DNA from: Bacillota bacterium
Lineage (GTDB): Bacteria; Bacillota; Sulfobacillia; Sulfobacillales; JAIMBI01
Assembly: GCA_021797815.1 (NCBI GenBank)
Contig: JAJZYZ010000011.1
Location: 1 to 62,474 of the forward strand
DNA: 62,474 bases
Reading direction: 5' to 3'
Part shown: positions 50,100 to 58,956 of the stretch, piece by piece
How the letters are laid out: each line of letters begins with the position of its first letter
Numbering within the stretch: the first letter of the stretch is position 1
Translations under genes and position numbers: made by a program
Notes under the pieces: generated by a model
The model's input: only the letters and a program-made list of their open reading frames with translations
Told to the model about the DNA's origin: nothing
The model's database searches: none

Positions 50100-52289
50100 T
50101 CAGCTGCCGCCGGCAATCACCAGTGCATCCACCAAGAGAGCCTCGCCCGACCCGTGGCGCACGAGGACCGGGTTCAGATCCACTTCGTGGACGTCACCCG
50201 ACAGATCGTGGCCAAGGCGGGAGAGGGCGGCCACCACGGCGGCCAGGGGGCCGGGGGACGTTGGCGGCACGAGGTTTCGATATCCCGCCAGGATGCGTCC
50301 GAGCGGCGTTCTCCCAATCATGCCCGCCGCCTCCTCGACCGTGACCGGGGCAAGCTCGATGACCGGCTTGCCGTAAAGCTCCACCAGCACTCCGCCGAGC
50401 CCCACCGTGACCGTGCCGCCAAATCCCGGCTCGGCCTTGAACCCTACGATGGCCTCGATGGCATCTTCAATCTGGGGCTGGATCTCAAATCCTTCAATCA
50501 CACTGGCGAAGTCGGCGACGCCGCCCGGCCGGGTGCGGGCGACGCGACCGGCAATGTCTCGAACAGCGCGCAGGAGGCTTTCCTCATCGCGCACCCCCAC
50601 CACAACCCCGCCGATGTCGGAGCGGTGCGCGATGTGACGCGAAAGGACCTTGACCACGAGAGGAAACCCGATCCGCCGCGCTGCCTCCCGGGCCTCGTCC
50701 ACATCGCGCACCAGGACTCTTTGCACCATGGGAAGCCCGTAGGCTCGGAGCAGCGTCTGCACGCCGGTGTCTGCCAGCGGCCCACGCTCGGCAGGGAACA
50801 GAGAGCGGTCGATGGAGGGAGGCGTTTGCGGCGGATGGGGCTCAGCTGTCAGCGCGGCCACGCGCCGGTGGGCGTCGCCCGCCACCGCCAGGTTCTCCGC
50901 CGCCGCTACCGCTTCCCGGATGCCGCGCAGGAGGGGCATCGACGAGCCGGAAAGGGTCTGTTCTAGACGGGGATGCGTGTGCGTGGAGGTGGTGGAGGCG
51001 ACCAGCACCGGTTTATCCGCGCCCTCGTCTGCCTGTCGCAAGATATCGAGATAGTGGACGTAGTCGTGGGCGTCATGGATGGGGAGGCTCGCCTGCGCAT
51101 CTTGCAGCACGATCGCGAGATCGACTCCGCCATCGCCTAAGACAGCGCGGGTCGCGCGTTCCTGTGCCGCGTCTTCGCGCCCCACGCTGGCTCCAAAGTC
51201 AATCGGATTCTCGGCACGGGCCCCCGGAAGTGCGTTCTCCAGCACGGATCGGGTGTCGGAACTAAAGGCCGCCAGCGGCACGCCCATCTCCGTGGCGACA
51301 TCGCATGCGAGCGCTCCTTCCCCGCCGGAGATGGCAATGACCGCCAGCCGGTGCCCGGACGGGTGGGGGATGCCCGGGGTCGAGAAGCACTGGAGTGTGG
51401 CCAGGAGTTCATCGTAGTCGCGCGCGACCGGGATGCACTCCCGTCTAAAGAAGGCGGCGTAAGCGTCGTCGGTGCTGAGAAGCGCGCCGCTGTGGGCCTG
51501 GGCGGCGGCGGCTCCGGCCGGCGATCGCCCCACCTTCAAGACCACGAGGCGCTTTCCGGCCCGTACAAGCTCGCGGGCGGCGCGAGAAAACTGCATCGGG
51601 TTTTGAATCGACTCCAGCACCAGACCCACGGTGTCGGTCGCTGCATCGTCGGCAAGCCAGCGGAGGTAGTCGGCGCTCGTGATGCTCCACTCGTTGCCGC
51701 TCGTGATGATGCGGGAGAAGCCAAGGCCGGGATTGTTAATGAGGGCGATAGCGGCCGAACCGGACTGGGCGATGAGGGCGACGCTGCCCTGCGGCAGGGG
51801 GTCGCGAAACCGGGCCGTGTAGAGGGCGATGGCATCGGTGACGTTGATGGTGCCCATGTTGTTCGGTCCGCACACCGCCACGGATACCTCATTCAGCACC
51901 GCCCGAAACCGTGCCTCGTCATCCGGCACAAAGCCCGCCGCCACCACCACGGCAGACCGACAGTCGATGGCCTCAAGCTCGCGGAGGGTCTTCGCCGCGG
52001 CCCTCGCCGGCAGGCAGACAACGGCCGCATCAAGCCGCCGGGGAAGTTCCGCGATGCTGGCCACCGTCTCGCGGGAGCCGATCCGGGGGGCGTTCGGGTG
52101 GACGACGTAGAGGGTTCCGTCAAAGGGCCACCGATCGAAGTTCTCCAGTACCGCGTTTCCAAGGGTCCGTCGTTGGGATGACGCACCGATGACCGCTACG
52201 GTTCTCGGGCGAATGAGACTGTCGACCCGATCGAGGCGTTCTGCCAAGGCAGATGGGGTGCGAGGCTCGGATGGGTGCTCGGTGCTCAA
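50100..52289 (-). CDS. ADP-forming acyl-CoA synthetase family (acetate-CoA ligase type)
   Basis: This 729-residue protein fuses the alpha and beta parts of ADP-forming acetyl-CoA synthetase: a CoA-binding Rossmann domain (TVAVIGASSQRRTLGN, VVHPNAPRIG), two flavodoxin-like succinyl-CoA-ligase domains (GSVALIAQSGSAA, AQAHSGALLST with the region of the phosphohistidine) and a C-terminal ATP-grasp domain (LLRAYGLPMVQRVLV, GFPLVVKVLS). It interconverts an acyl-CoA and acid with ATP formation or use. The acid is unknown. A TTG at 52289 with GGGGGAAG upstream is the start. It is divergent from the deacetylase-type pair. Confidence 0.88.
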   Translation of the reverse strand: MSTEHPSEPRTPSALAERLDRVDSLIRPRTVAVIGASSQRRTLGNAVLENFDRWPFDGTLYVVHPNAPRIGSRETVASIAELPRRLDAAVVCLPARAAAKTLRELEAIDCRSAVVVAAGFVPDDEARFRAVLNEVSVAVCGPNNMGTINVTDAIALYTARFRDPLPQGSVALIAQSGSAAIALINNPGLGFSRIITSGNEWSITSADYLRWLADDAATDTVGLVLESIQNPMQFSRAARELVRAGKRLVVLKVGRSPAGAAAAQAHSGALLSTDDAYAAFFRRECIPVARDYDELLATLQCFSTPGIPHPSGHRLAVIAISGGEGALACDVATEMGVPLAAFSSDTRSVLENALPGARAENPIDFGASVGREDAAQERATRAVLGDGGVDLAIVLQDAQASLPIHDAHDYVHYLDILRQADEGADKPVLVASTTSTHTHPRLEQTLSGSSMPLLRGIREAVAAAENLAVAGDAHRRVAALTAEPHPPQTPPSIDRSLFPAERGPLADTGVQTLLRAYGLPMVQRVLVRDVDEAREAARRIGFPLVVKVLSRHIAHRSDIGGVVVGVRDEESLLRAVRDIAGRVARTRPGGVADFASVIEGFEIQPQIEDAIEAIVGFKAEPGFGGTVTVGLGGVLVELYGKPVIELAPVTVEEAAGMIGRTPLGRILAGYRNLVPPTSPGPLAAVVAALSRLGHDLSGDVHEVDLNPVLVRHGSGEALLVDALVIAGGS

Positions 52290-52532
52290 AGAACTTCCCC
52301 CAGGACGCGGACGAATGGAAAATCCTGATGTCCGTCAGTATTGTCACGATGCATGAGGGGGAATGCCTGGCCGCGCCGTGGCCCAAAGCGCGCCCGCCAC
52401 AAAGATTGAGACAGGCTTCCACGTTCCGGCAGCCGATTCCTGCCGGCTGCGCGGTGTTCACGGTTGAGCTTAACCCCCTCGGCGGGGATAATTGAGCGGC
52501 AGGCAGGGGGCCATCGATTGGGAGAACGGGAA

Positions 52533-53417
52533 GTGTCCGGTGTCTGGCCGCACGGTGCCCGATCGGCCGTGATGCTGACCTTCGATGTGGATGCGGAGAC
52601 CGTATGGCTGAACGGCAACAGTTCCTATCCGGATTCGGAGGACTGGCTCGGCTCCGTGTCTCTCGGCCACTACGGCCCGCGTCGTGCAGTGCCGCGGCTT
52701 TTGAATCTGCTGGCGAAAGAAGGGGTCCGGGGCACGTTCTTCGTGCCCGGATATGTGGTGGAGCGTTACCCCGATGCCATTGCCGAGATCGTGCGGGCCG
52801 GGCACGAACTTGGGCACCATGGCTATCGGCATGAACGCTTCTTCGACCAGACCCCGGAGGCCCAGGAGGCCATCCTGCTGAAAAGTCAGCACATCTTCGA
52901 AGACGTGCTTGGGTATCAGGCCGAGGGATTTCGCACGCCGTCGGGCGACTTTTCCCGCGAGACGCCGAAACTCTTGCAGTCGCTGGGCTTCGGCTATTCG
53001 AGTTCCATGCGCGGGAGTGATCGGCCGTACCGCACCGTGATTGACGACGCCCCCTCCGACTTCATCGAGATCCCGCCGCGCTGGGAGCTGGACGACTTCG
53101 TCATGTTCGCCTACAACCTGTTTCCAGCTGAGCCGCGAGGCCAGGATCGCATCAGCGCGTACACCGCCGGATTTGACAACTATCGAAGAGAGTTTGATGG
53201 CTATCATCGTCTGGGCCTTTGCTACGTCCTCATGACACACCCGCAGGTCATTGGAAAGCCGGGGCGGGTGTTCCACCTGCAGGCGCTCATCCGGCACATG
53301 AAAGAAGCGTTGCCTGAGCCGGGCTCTCAATCTGGTGTCTGGTTTGCGACCGGGTCCGAGGTAGCCGCGGCCTGGCGGCTGGCCCACCCGCGCGAGGCCG
53401 CAGCTCATGGCCGCTGA
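52533..53417 (+). CDS. Polysaccharide deacetylase-family protein with intact metal site
   Basis: This 294-residue NodB-fold protein has the metal-binding aspartates in LTFDVDAET (Asp18 and Asp20) and HxxxH in HHGYRH (His96 and His100), plus GTFFVPGYV and GFRTPSGDFS. The last two are closer to allantoinase PuuE/peptidoglycan deacetylases of the cytoplasmic type than to chitin deacetylases. No signal peptide is present, so the substrate is probably intracellular. GTG 52533 has GGGAG eight bases upstream. It overlaps the next gene, its paralogue, by 11 bases. Confidence 0.85.
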   Translation: MSGVWPHGARSAVMLTFDVDAETVWLNGNSSYPDSEDWLGSVSLGHYGPRRAVPRLLNLLAKEGVRGTFFVPGYVVERYPDAIAEIVRAGHELGHHGYRHERFFDQTPEAQEAILLKSQHIFEDVLGYQAEGFRTPSGDFSRETPKLLQSLGFGYSSSMRGSDRPYRTVIDDAPSDFIEIPPRWELDDFVMFAYNLFPAEPRGQDRISAYTAGFDNYRREFDGYHRLGLCYVLMTHPQVIGKPGRVFHLQALIRHMKEALPEPGSQSGVWFATGSEVAAAWRLAHPREAAAHGR

Positions 53418-54189
53418 AGGCGTCCTGGGCCAGGTGGCCGTGAGCGTCAATCTGGATGCACAGACGCTGTGGCTCGGCCTTTTCCCCGAATCGGCGCGCA
53501 TGCCCAAAACTCTGTCCATGGGAGAATATGGACCACGCCACGGCCTGCATCGGGTGCTCGGCGCTTTGGCCCGTCATGACGTCCGGGCCACGTTTTTCAT
53601 CCCGGGGCGGGTGGCGGAACTTTACCCGGATGAGGTGCGGCGGATCCGTGATGCCGGCCACGAGATCGGGCTTCGCGGATACGAGGGCGAGAGCCTCGGG
53701 CAGATGACCGAGGCGGCCCAGGGCCAGTGCATCGGGCGGGCGCTCGATGCGCTATTTGAGGTTACGCAAGAAAACCCCGCGGGCTTTCGAGCCCCTCTCG
53801 GCGAGGTGTCCGAAACGACTCTCCGACTCGTCAGGAATCAGGGCTTTCGCTACTCAAGCTCGCTCCACGGCGACGATCGTCCCTATCGGCTGTCCTCCGG
53901 CCTGCTGGAGCTTCCGTGGCACTGGGAGCTCTACGACCTTCCCTACTTTGTGTTCAACTACAATCCGGCCCTGCCGGAGGGACAAAGCCGCGTGGCACCG
54001 TATGCCGGGGTGCTGCAGAACTGGCTCGATGAGCTGTCCGCCTACCGGCGCGAGGGACTTCTCTTTCAACTGGTCGTAACCCCGCAGACGATCGGCACGC
54101 CGGGCCGCATGCCCCTCTTCGAGGCCATGCTTGACGCCATGACCCAGGATAAGGTCGAGACCCTGGGTGAGATCGCAGCCTGCTTCTAA
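53407..54189 (+). CDS. Polysaccharide deacetylase-fold pseudoenzyme
   Basis: This 260-residue protein is a paralogue of the preceding gene: ATFFIPGRVAELYPDEVRRIRDAGHEIG, AGFRAPLGEVS and YSSSLHGDDRPYR match it segment for segment. Metal ligands are lost: VNLDAQT has Asn15 for the first aspartate, and LRGYEGE has leucine, arginine and glycine where the partner has histidines. It is unlikely to bind the metal. The frame and fold are intact and it overlaps the upstream gene by 11 bases, so it is probably a structural or regulatory partner. No ribosome binding site is needed if coupled. Confidence 0.82.
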   Translation: MAAEGVLGQVAVSVNLDAQTLWLGLFPESARMPKTLSMGEYGPRHGLHRVLGALARHDVRATFFIPGRVAELYPDEVRRIRDAGHEIGLRGYEGESLGQMTEAAQGQCIGRALDALFEVTQENPAGFRAPLGEVSETTLRLVRNQGFRYSSSLHGDDRPYRLSSGLLELPWHWELYDLPYFVFNYNPALPEGQSRVAPYAGVLQNWLDELSAYRREGLLFQLVVTPQTIGTPGRMPLFEAMLDAMTQDKVETLGEIAACF

Positions 54190-54476
54190 CACGCCGGGGA
54201 TCTGGCCCTTCGGATGCCAGCCCACGGCTGTTTATGCACGTGTGAGCACGCCAACGCGGCATTTCGTCGATAAATCTTTCCGGAGGAAAGTGTTTGCGGA
54301 AGGTTCTGCGGAATTGACGTCGTAATAAAGACAGCACTGAAAAAAACTGTGACCCGGCGGCCGAACCGGCGTTGCCGGGTCCTAATGAGTAACTGGAAAT
54401 GGTCTGGGAGTCGCGTTCTAGACCTGGCACCACATGTTCCGGTCACAGCACGAGACGTTTCCAGGAGGTGGACTAC

Positions 54477-56129
54477 ATGGCTGTGGGTTCGTCCCCAGGA
54501 TCCGATTCGAAGCGTCATTACCGACGCGTCCTGACCCGTTACGACTACATGATGGCCTCGATGGGCGGGGTTATCGGCTCCGGATGGTTGTTCGGAGCCC
54601 TGTTCAGCGCCCAGGAGGCCGGACCCGCCGCTATTATCTCGTGGATCATCGGCGGCATCCTGATGCTTCTGGTGGCGCTTCCGTGGGCAGAGATGGGTGG
54701 TATCGTTCCCGAGGCGGGCAGCATCGCCCGCATCCCGCAGATGACGCACGGCTCCCTCGTGGGCTTTCTGGCTTCGTGGGCCATCGCGGTCGGCGCTATC
54801 TTCGCTGCCCCGGTGGAAGCCCTGGCCGTCATCCAGTACGCCGGCGGCTACATTCCGGCGTTCTACGACGTGAAAACCGCGACCGTCACACCCATCGGTC
54901 TCTTAGTGACGGCCCTGTTAGTGGTCTTGTTCTTCGTCATCAACTACTACGGCGTCCGGTGGCTCCGGAACGTCAACACCTGGGTGACCACGATCAAGTG
55001 GATCGTTCCGACGGCGGCCATGATCATCGTCAACATCGCGGGTTTCTCCCACGGTGGCGGGCACAACATCAGCTCCGGGAGCCCCGGCGGCTTCATGCCG
55101 TACGGATGGCACGGGGTGCTGACCGCAGTGTCTGTCGGCGGTATCGTGTACGCCTACAGCGGCTTCCGGCAGGCGCTGGACCTGTCTGCTGAGGGCAAGA
55201 ACCCTCAGCGGGACGTGCCGGTCGCCCTGCTGCAGGTGGTGCTGTTCTCCATCGCACTGTACACGTTGCTGCAGGTGGCCTTCCTGGTGGCCCTGCCGCA
55301 CTCCGCGCTGGCACATGGGTGGGCTGCGGTGAGCTACTCCTCCCCGCTGGCACAGCTGTCGGCCGGACTTGGTCTTGGCTGGCTGGCCGCCATCTTGTAT
55401 GTGGACGGCGCCTGGTCGCCTTCCGGCTCGGCCAACCTGTTCACCGGTACGGCGTCGCGGCTTCTGTACGCTGCGCGTAAGAACGGCTTCTATGTGAGGG
55501 GCTGGGACCGGATCAGCCGGCACGGCATTCCGATCACCACCCAGGTCATCATCCTGATAGCCGGGATCCTGGCGATCCTGCCGTTCCCTGGATGGCACTA
55601 CCTGGTTGAGCTCACCACGTCCATGGGTCTCGTGACCTACGCGGTGGGCGGTCCAAGCCTGGCCGTTATGCGGCGCTGGACCACACGGGAAGAGCGGAAG
55701 TTCGACATGGGCAGCGGCGTGGCGTCAATCGCGGGACCAGCCTGCTTCGCCATCGGCGGTGCGCTGTTCTACTTCTTCGGGTGGCCGACGACGATGCAGG
55801 CCGGACTCATCATGCTGGCCGGGCTCATCATCTTCGCCATCTACCAGTCGCTGTACCACTACCCCATGGAGGACATCACGAAGGGCCTGTGGCTCGTCGT
55901 GTGGCTTGCCTTCATCGTGGTGTTCAGCTACTTCGGCTCGTTCGGCAAGTCCCTCGACGTCGTGAAGTTCCCGCTCGACATCGTCATCGTCCTGGTAGTG
56001 TCTCTCATCATCCACTACTGGGGCGCGGCGAGCGGTCACGAGACTCAGGCGTGGCGTGACTTCCGGGCAGGCAAGGACGTCGACCTGGTGTCGGACATCC
56101 AACAGCAGACCCCGTCGGCCGGTAACTGA
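54477..56129 (+). CDS. APC-superfamily amino-acid permease
   Basis: This 550-residue, 12-14 helix permease has the APC start (RYDYMMASMGGVIGSGWLFGALFSA), with GSGW in the unwound part of helix 1 that binds the amino group, and FRQALDLSAEGKNPQRDVPVAL in the helix 6-7 region. An AGGAGGTGGA site lies just upstream of ATG 54477. A strong terminator follows, and codon choice looks more restricted than in neighbours. These suggest high expression (inference). It is likely to import an amino acid or related compound for the catabolic genes nearby. The leader of about 287 bases holds AT-rich sequence (54280-54345) but no clear fold that I can name. Confidence 0.9.
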   Translation: MAVGSSPGSDSKRHYRRVLTRYDYMMASMGGVIGSGWLFGALFSAQEAGPAAIISWIIGGILMLLVALPWAEMGGIVPEAGSIARIPQMTHGSLVGFLASWAIAVGAIFAAPVEALAVIQYAGGYIPAFYDVKTATVTPIGLLVTALLVVLFFVINYYGVRWLRNVNTWVTTIKWIVPTAAMIIVNIAGFSHGGGHNISSGSPGGFMPYGWHGVLTAVSVGGIVYAYSGFRQALDLSAEGKNPQRDVPVALLQVVLFSIALYTLLQVAFLVALPHSALAHGWAAVSYSSPLAQLSAGLGLGWLAAILYVDGAWSPSGSANLFTGTASRLLYAARKNGFYVRGWDRISRHGIPITTQVIILIAGILAILPFPGWHYLVELTTSMGLVTYAVGGPSLAVMRRWTTREERKFDMGSGVASIAGPACFAIGGALFYFFGWPTTMQAGLIMLAGLIIFAIYQSLYHYPMEDITKGLWLVVWLAFIVVFSYFGSFGKSLDVVKFPLDIVIVLVVSLIIHYWGAASGHETQAWRDFRAGKDVDLVSDIQQQTPSAGN

Positions 56130-56149
56130 GAGAACCGACCCGGGTACTG

Positions 56150-56184
56150 AGGAGGGCCGCCCACAGCGGGCGGCCCTCCTTTCG
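56150..56184 (+). terminator. Perfect 13-bp terminator after the APC permease
   Basis: AGGAGGGCCGCCC, loop ACAGC, then GGGCGGCCCTCCT followed by TTCGTC form a perfect 13-bp stem with a short U-tract. It ends the permease transcript; the minus-strand epimerase gene stops 11 bases further on, so it may serve both. Confidence 0.85.
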
Positions 56185-56194
56185 TCCGGGCGCA

Positions 56195-57121
56195 TCAGAA
56201 TCGGTGCTCCCGGAGCCAGGCCACGTATGTGGCCACCCCCTCCGGAAGGGAGACGCGGGCCCGGAATCCGAGCTCAACCCGCGCCCGCTCGCGGGCAAAT
56301 GGTGCCCGGAAGTCATAGTCGCTGCGCCCACCGCCGACCGACGCCGTGGTTCCGGTCGCCGCGGCCACCAGCTCCGCCACGTGGCCGAGCGTCGTCTGAC
56401 CGCCGCTGATGTTGTACGCGGTAGACGCATGCGGGCCGGCGGCGACCGCCAGCGCGACCGCGCGGGCAGCGTCGTCGACATGCACCAGTTCCAACTCCTG
56501 GTCGGCCCCGTTCTCCAGGTGGATGGAGCCGTGGTCGAGCGCCAGGCGAACCAGGGTCCGCACATCTTCGGAGAGCCGCTGACCGGGTCCGTAAATCTGC
56601 CCAATCCGAAGCACGATCACGTCTTGCTGAAAGCGCAGTCGATAGACCTGCGCAAGATGATCGACAGCCGCCTTGGAAACGCCGTAGGGCGTGGTGGGCG
56701 CGAGCGGCGCGTCCTCACCAAGTTCGGCCAGCTCCGCCGTGACGCCGTAGGCGCTCTCCGAGCCGATGAGGACTATCCGCTCGACACGGGCCGCGCGGGC
56801 GGCTTCCAGAAGGCCGGTCGTGCCCATGACGTTGCCGTACATCGTTGCCCATGGTGCCTCCAGGGACACACTCGGGTGCGACTGGGCGGCGAGATGCGCG
56901 ACGCGGCGTACACCATGCTCGGTCATCACGCGAAGGAGCCGGGGGAGGTCGTCAAGCTCGCCCTGGACCACGGTATGGCCGGCGGTCTCCGTTTCCGCGA
57001 CCGTCTCGCGGTTGTATTCGACCACCGGATGTCCCTCGGATTTGAGGACCGCCACGACTCGGGGACCGAGAAAGCCCCGAGCCCCCGTCACCAGGACGGG
57101 CGTGGTGGCCGGGCTCACCAT
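56195..57121 (-). CDS. NAD-dependent epimerase/dehydratase-family protein
   Basis: This 308-residue extended SDR has the Rossmann motif VLVTGARGFLGPRVV, HLAAQSHPSVSLEAPW, SESAYG, and the catalytic YGVSK with Tyr and Lys. LRIGQIYGPGQR and ELVHVDDAARAV are typical for UDP-sugar epimerases or related enzymes. The C-terminal domain is typical in length. The substrate is unknown. It starts at ATG 57121 and overlaps the end of the SDR gene by 7 bases, so the pair is coupled. Confidence 0.85.
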   Translation of the reverse strand: MVSPATTPVLVTGARGFLGPRVVAVLKSEGHPVVEYNRETVAETETAGHTVVQGELDDLPRLLRVMTEHGVRRVAHLAAQSHPSVSLEAPWATMYGNVMGTTGLLEAARAARVERIVLIGSESAYGVTAELAELGEDAPLAPTTPYGVSKAAVDHLAQVYRLRFQQDVIVLRIGQIYGPGQRLSEDVRTLVRLALDHGSIHLENGADQELELVHVDDAARAVALAVAAGPHASTAYNISGGQTTLGHVAELVAAATGTTASVGGGRSDYDFRAPFARERARVELGFRARVSLPEGVATYVAWLREHRF

Positions 57122-57816
57122 ATGATGGTGCCGCCGTCCGCAACCAGCGCGTGGCCGGTGACGAACGATGCGTCCGAGGACAGGAGAAACAGGGCCGCTC
57201 CCGCTATCTCGTCCGGCGTCGCGAGACGGCCGAGCGGGATGAGCGCCGTATCGGCCGCCTCGGCCAGAGCGGGATCCGGCATCGCATCCCACACCCGGCG
57301 CAGGAGAGCCGTGTCGGTGGCGCCAGGGCAGAGAGCATTGACCCGAATGCCGCGTGCGCGCCAGGCGATGGCCAGCGATCGGGCAAGCGCCGTAATGCCC
57401 CCCTTGGTCGCCGAATAGACGGGACTCTGGCCCGTGCCGATAAAGGCGAGCTCGGAGGACACCAGCACCACGGAGGCGCCAGAAGAGAGCCGAGGCCCGA
57501 AGTACTTGGCGACGTAGGCCATGCCGGTCAAGTTGACCGCCACCTGCCGGGCGATGTCCGCGTCGGTCATACTCTCGATGGACTCGGCGATCTGGATGCC
57601 GGCGGCGTTTACGATCCCGTCGAGCGGCGCTTGCATCGTCTCGGCCAGGGCCTTCACCGACACCGGGTCCGCCACGTCCACGGGCAGATAGACACCCGGG
57701 GCGTCTGACGGCGGAGAGATATCGGCCACGATCACTTCATAGCCGCGCGGGGCGGCGGCCAACGCCACGGCGCGTCCGATCCCGGAACTGCCCCCCAACA
57801 CCAGAAGCCGCCGCAT
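57115..57816 (-). CDS. Short-chain dehydrogenase/reductase (SDR)
   Basis: This 233-residue classical SDR has LVLGGSSGIGRAVAL (cofactor-binding TGxxxGxG-type), VNAAGIQ (NNAG-type), YSATKGG (catalytic Tyr and Lys) and the C-terminal FVTGHALVADGG. The catalytic serine lies in VLVSSELAF. ADIS at the end of strand 2 with an acidic residue suggests NAD preference (inference). The ATG follows GGGGGATCCGC. It is the first gene of a two-gene operon with the epimerase. Confidence 0.88.
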   Translation of the reverse strand: MRRLLVLGGSSGIGRAVALAAAPRGYEVIVADISPPSDAPGVYLPVDVADPVSVKALAETMQAPLDGIVNAAGIQIAESIESMTDADIARQVAVNLTGMAYVAKYFGPRLSSGASVVLVSSELAFIGTGQSPVYSATKGGITALARSLAIAWRARGIRVNALCPGATDTALLRRVWDAMPDPALAEAADTALIPLGRLATPDEIAGAALFLLSSDASFVTGHALVADGGTIIW

Positions 57817-58059
57817 GCGGATCCCCCTTCAACACGTACCGGTCTTCGGTTGTTCACCGGACTCCCCGTCAGTGTAGCGCTCGAAATAGCGGCGTCCGGG
57901 CATTGGCGCGGCGGACAGAAGTTTGCGGGCGAGTGAGGCGCGGGCGCCGTGGCGGCCGGCCGATGCTAGAGTGGGAGACGGACGCGGGTGCGTCTCCGAC
58001 ACGAAAGTGTGGACCGCACAATCTCGTTCAGTTCAGCCAATCAGTGGGAGGGCCATTTC

Positions 58060-58947
58060 GTGTCAACCACTCCGCATCTGCCCTTCGGATCCGACGATCG
58101 GATCGGGGCGGCCAACTACGTCACCGAACGGGAAGTCTTGCGCGCCATCGGACTCGTGCGAGAAGGCCGCATTGTCGACCTATCGCTGCCCATCGGTCCC
58201 GACTCTCCCCGCATCCCCGGCATCAATTCGCCGCTGGTACTCTCCATGTGGAGTCATCCGCTGGTGAGCCAGCGTGTCCACTACGAGCGCGGCACCCGAA
58301 ACGGCGTGGCGTTCGCGGACGAACGCATCGAATTTGACACGCACACCGGCACCCACATCGATGCGCTCGGACACACGTCCGCCAACGGCCGCATGTACAA
58401 CGGGGTGGAGGTGGCCCGGGCGGTCGGAAACCACGGTCTCACGGATCTGGACGCGAGCTGTATTCCACCGCTTCTCACACGTGGGGTGCTCCTCGACCTC
58501 GTGGCCGTGAAAGGTCGGTTTCTGGAGGCGGGCGAAGCCGTGGAGCCGGAGGATCTGGAGGCCGCCGAAGGTCTGGTGCCTGGCGGGGTGCAGAGCGGCG
58601 ACATCGCCCTCGTGCGTACGGGCTGGGCCCGCCACTACGGCATCGATAGTCTCCGGTACGCCGTTTCGGCGCCCGGCATCTCCGAGAGCGCGTCGTCGTG
58701 GCTGGCCGACAAGAAGGTGGCGGCCGTGGCTGGCGACACCATGAGCATCGAGGTGACGCCCTTTCAGGACCCCGAAAACTCGGATCCGGTCCACCTTAAT
58801 CTGCTCGTCCGCCGCGGCGTGTACATGATCGAGCAGTGCAATCTGGAAGTTCCCGATATTCGGGGACGGGAGTTTCTGTGCTGCTGCCTCGCGCCGTTGT
58901 TTTCCGGGGCGACCGGAAGCCCGCTCAGACTTGTCGCCGTCTTATAG
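58060..58947 (+). CDS. Cyclase-family (kynurenine formamidase-like) metal hydrolase
   Basis: This 295-residue protein belongs to the cyclase/KynB-like family (isatin hydrolase, arylformamidase). The signature metal motif HTGTHIDALGH is present (usual form HxGTHxDxPxH), preceded by GRIVDLSLPIG. It should hydrolyse an amide or lactam-type bond in the cytoplasm, using divalent metals. The GTG at 58060 has GGGAGGG eight bases upstream. The upstream part of the open frame is not conserved-looking. It is divergent from the SDR gene, and its 3' end meets nagZ tail-to-tail. Substrate unknown. Confidence 0.85.
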   Translation: MSTTPHLPFGSDDRIGAANYVTEREVLRAIGLVREGRIVDLSLPIGPDSPRIPGINSPLVLSMWSHPLVSQRVHYERGTRNGVAFADERIEFDTHTGTHIDALGHTSANGRMYNGVEVARAVGNHGLTDLDASCIPPLLTRGVLLDLVAVKGRFLEAGEAVEPEDLEAAEGLVPGGVQSGDIALVRTGWARHYGIDSLRYAVSAPGISESASSWLADKKVAAVAGDTMSIEVTPFQDPENSDPVHLNLLVRRGVYMIEQCNLEVPDIRGREFLCCCLAPLFSGATGSPLRLVAVL

Positions 58948-58956
58948 AATGCGGCC

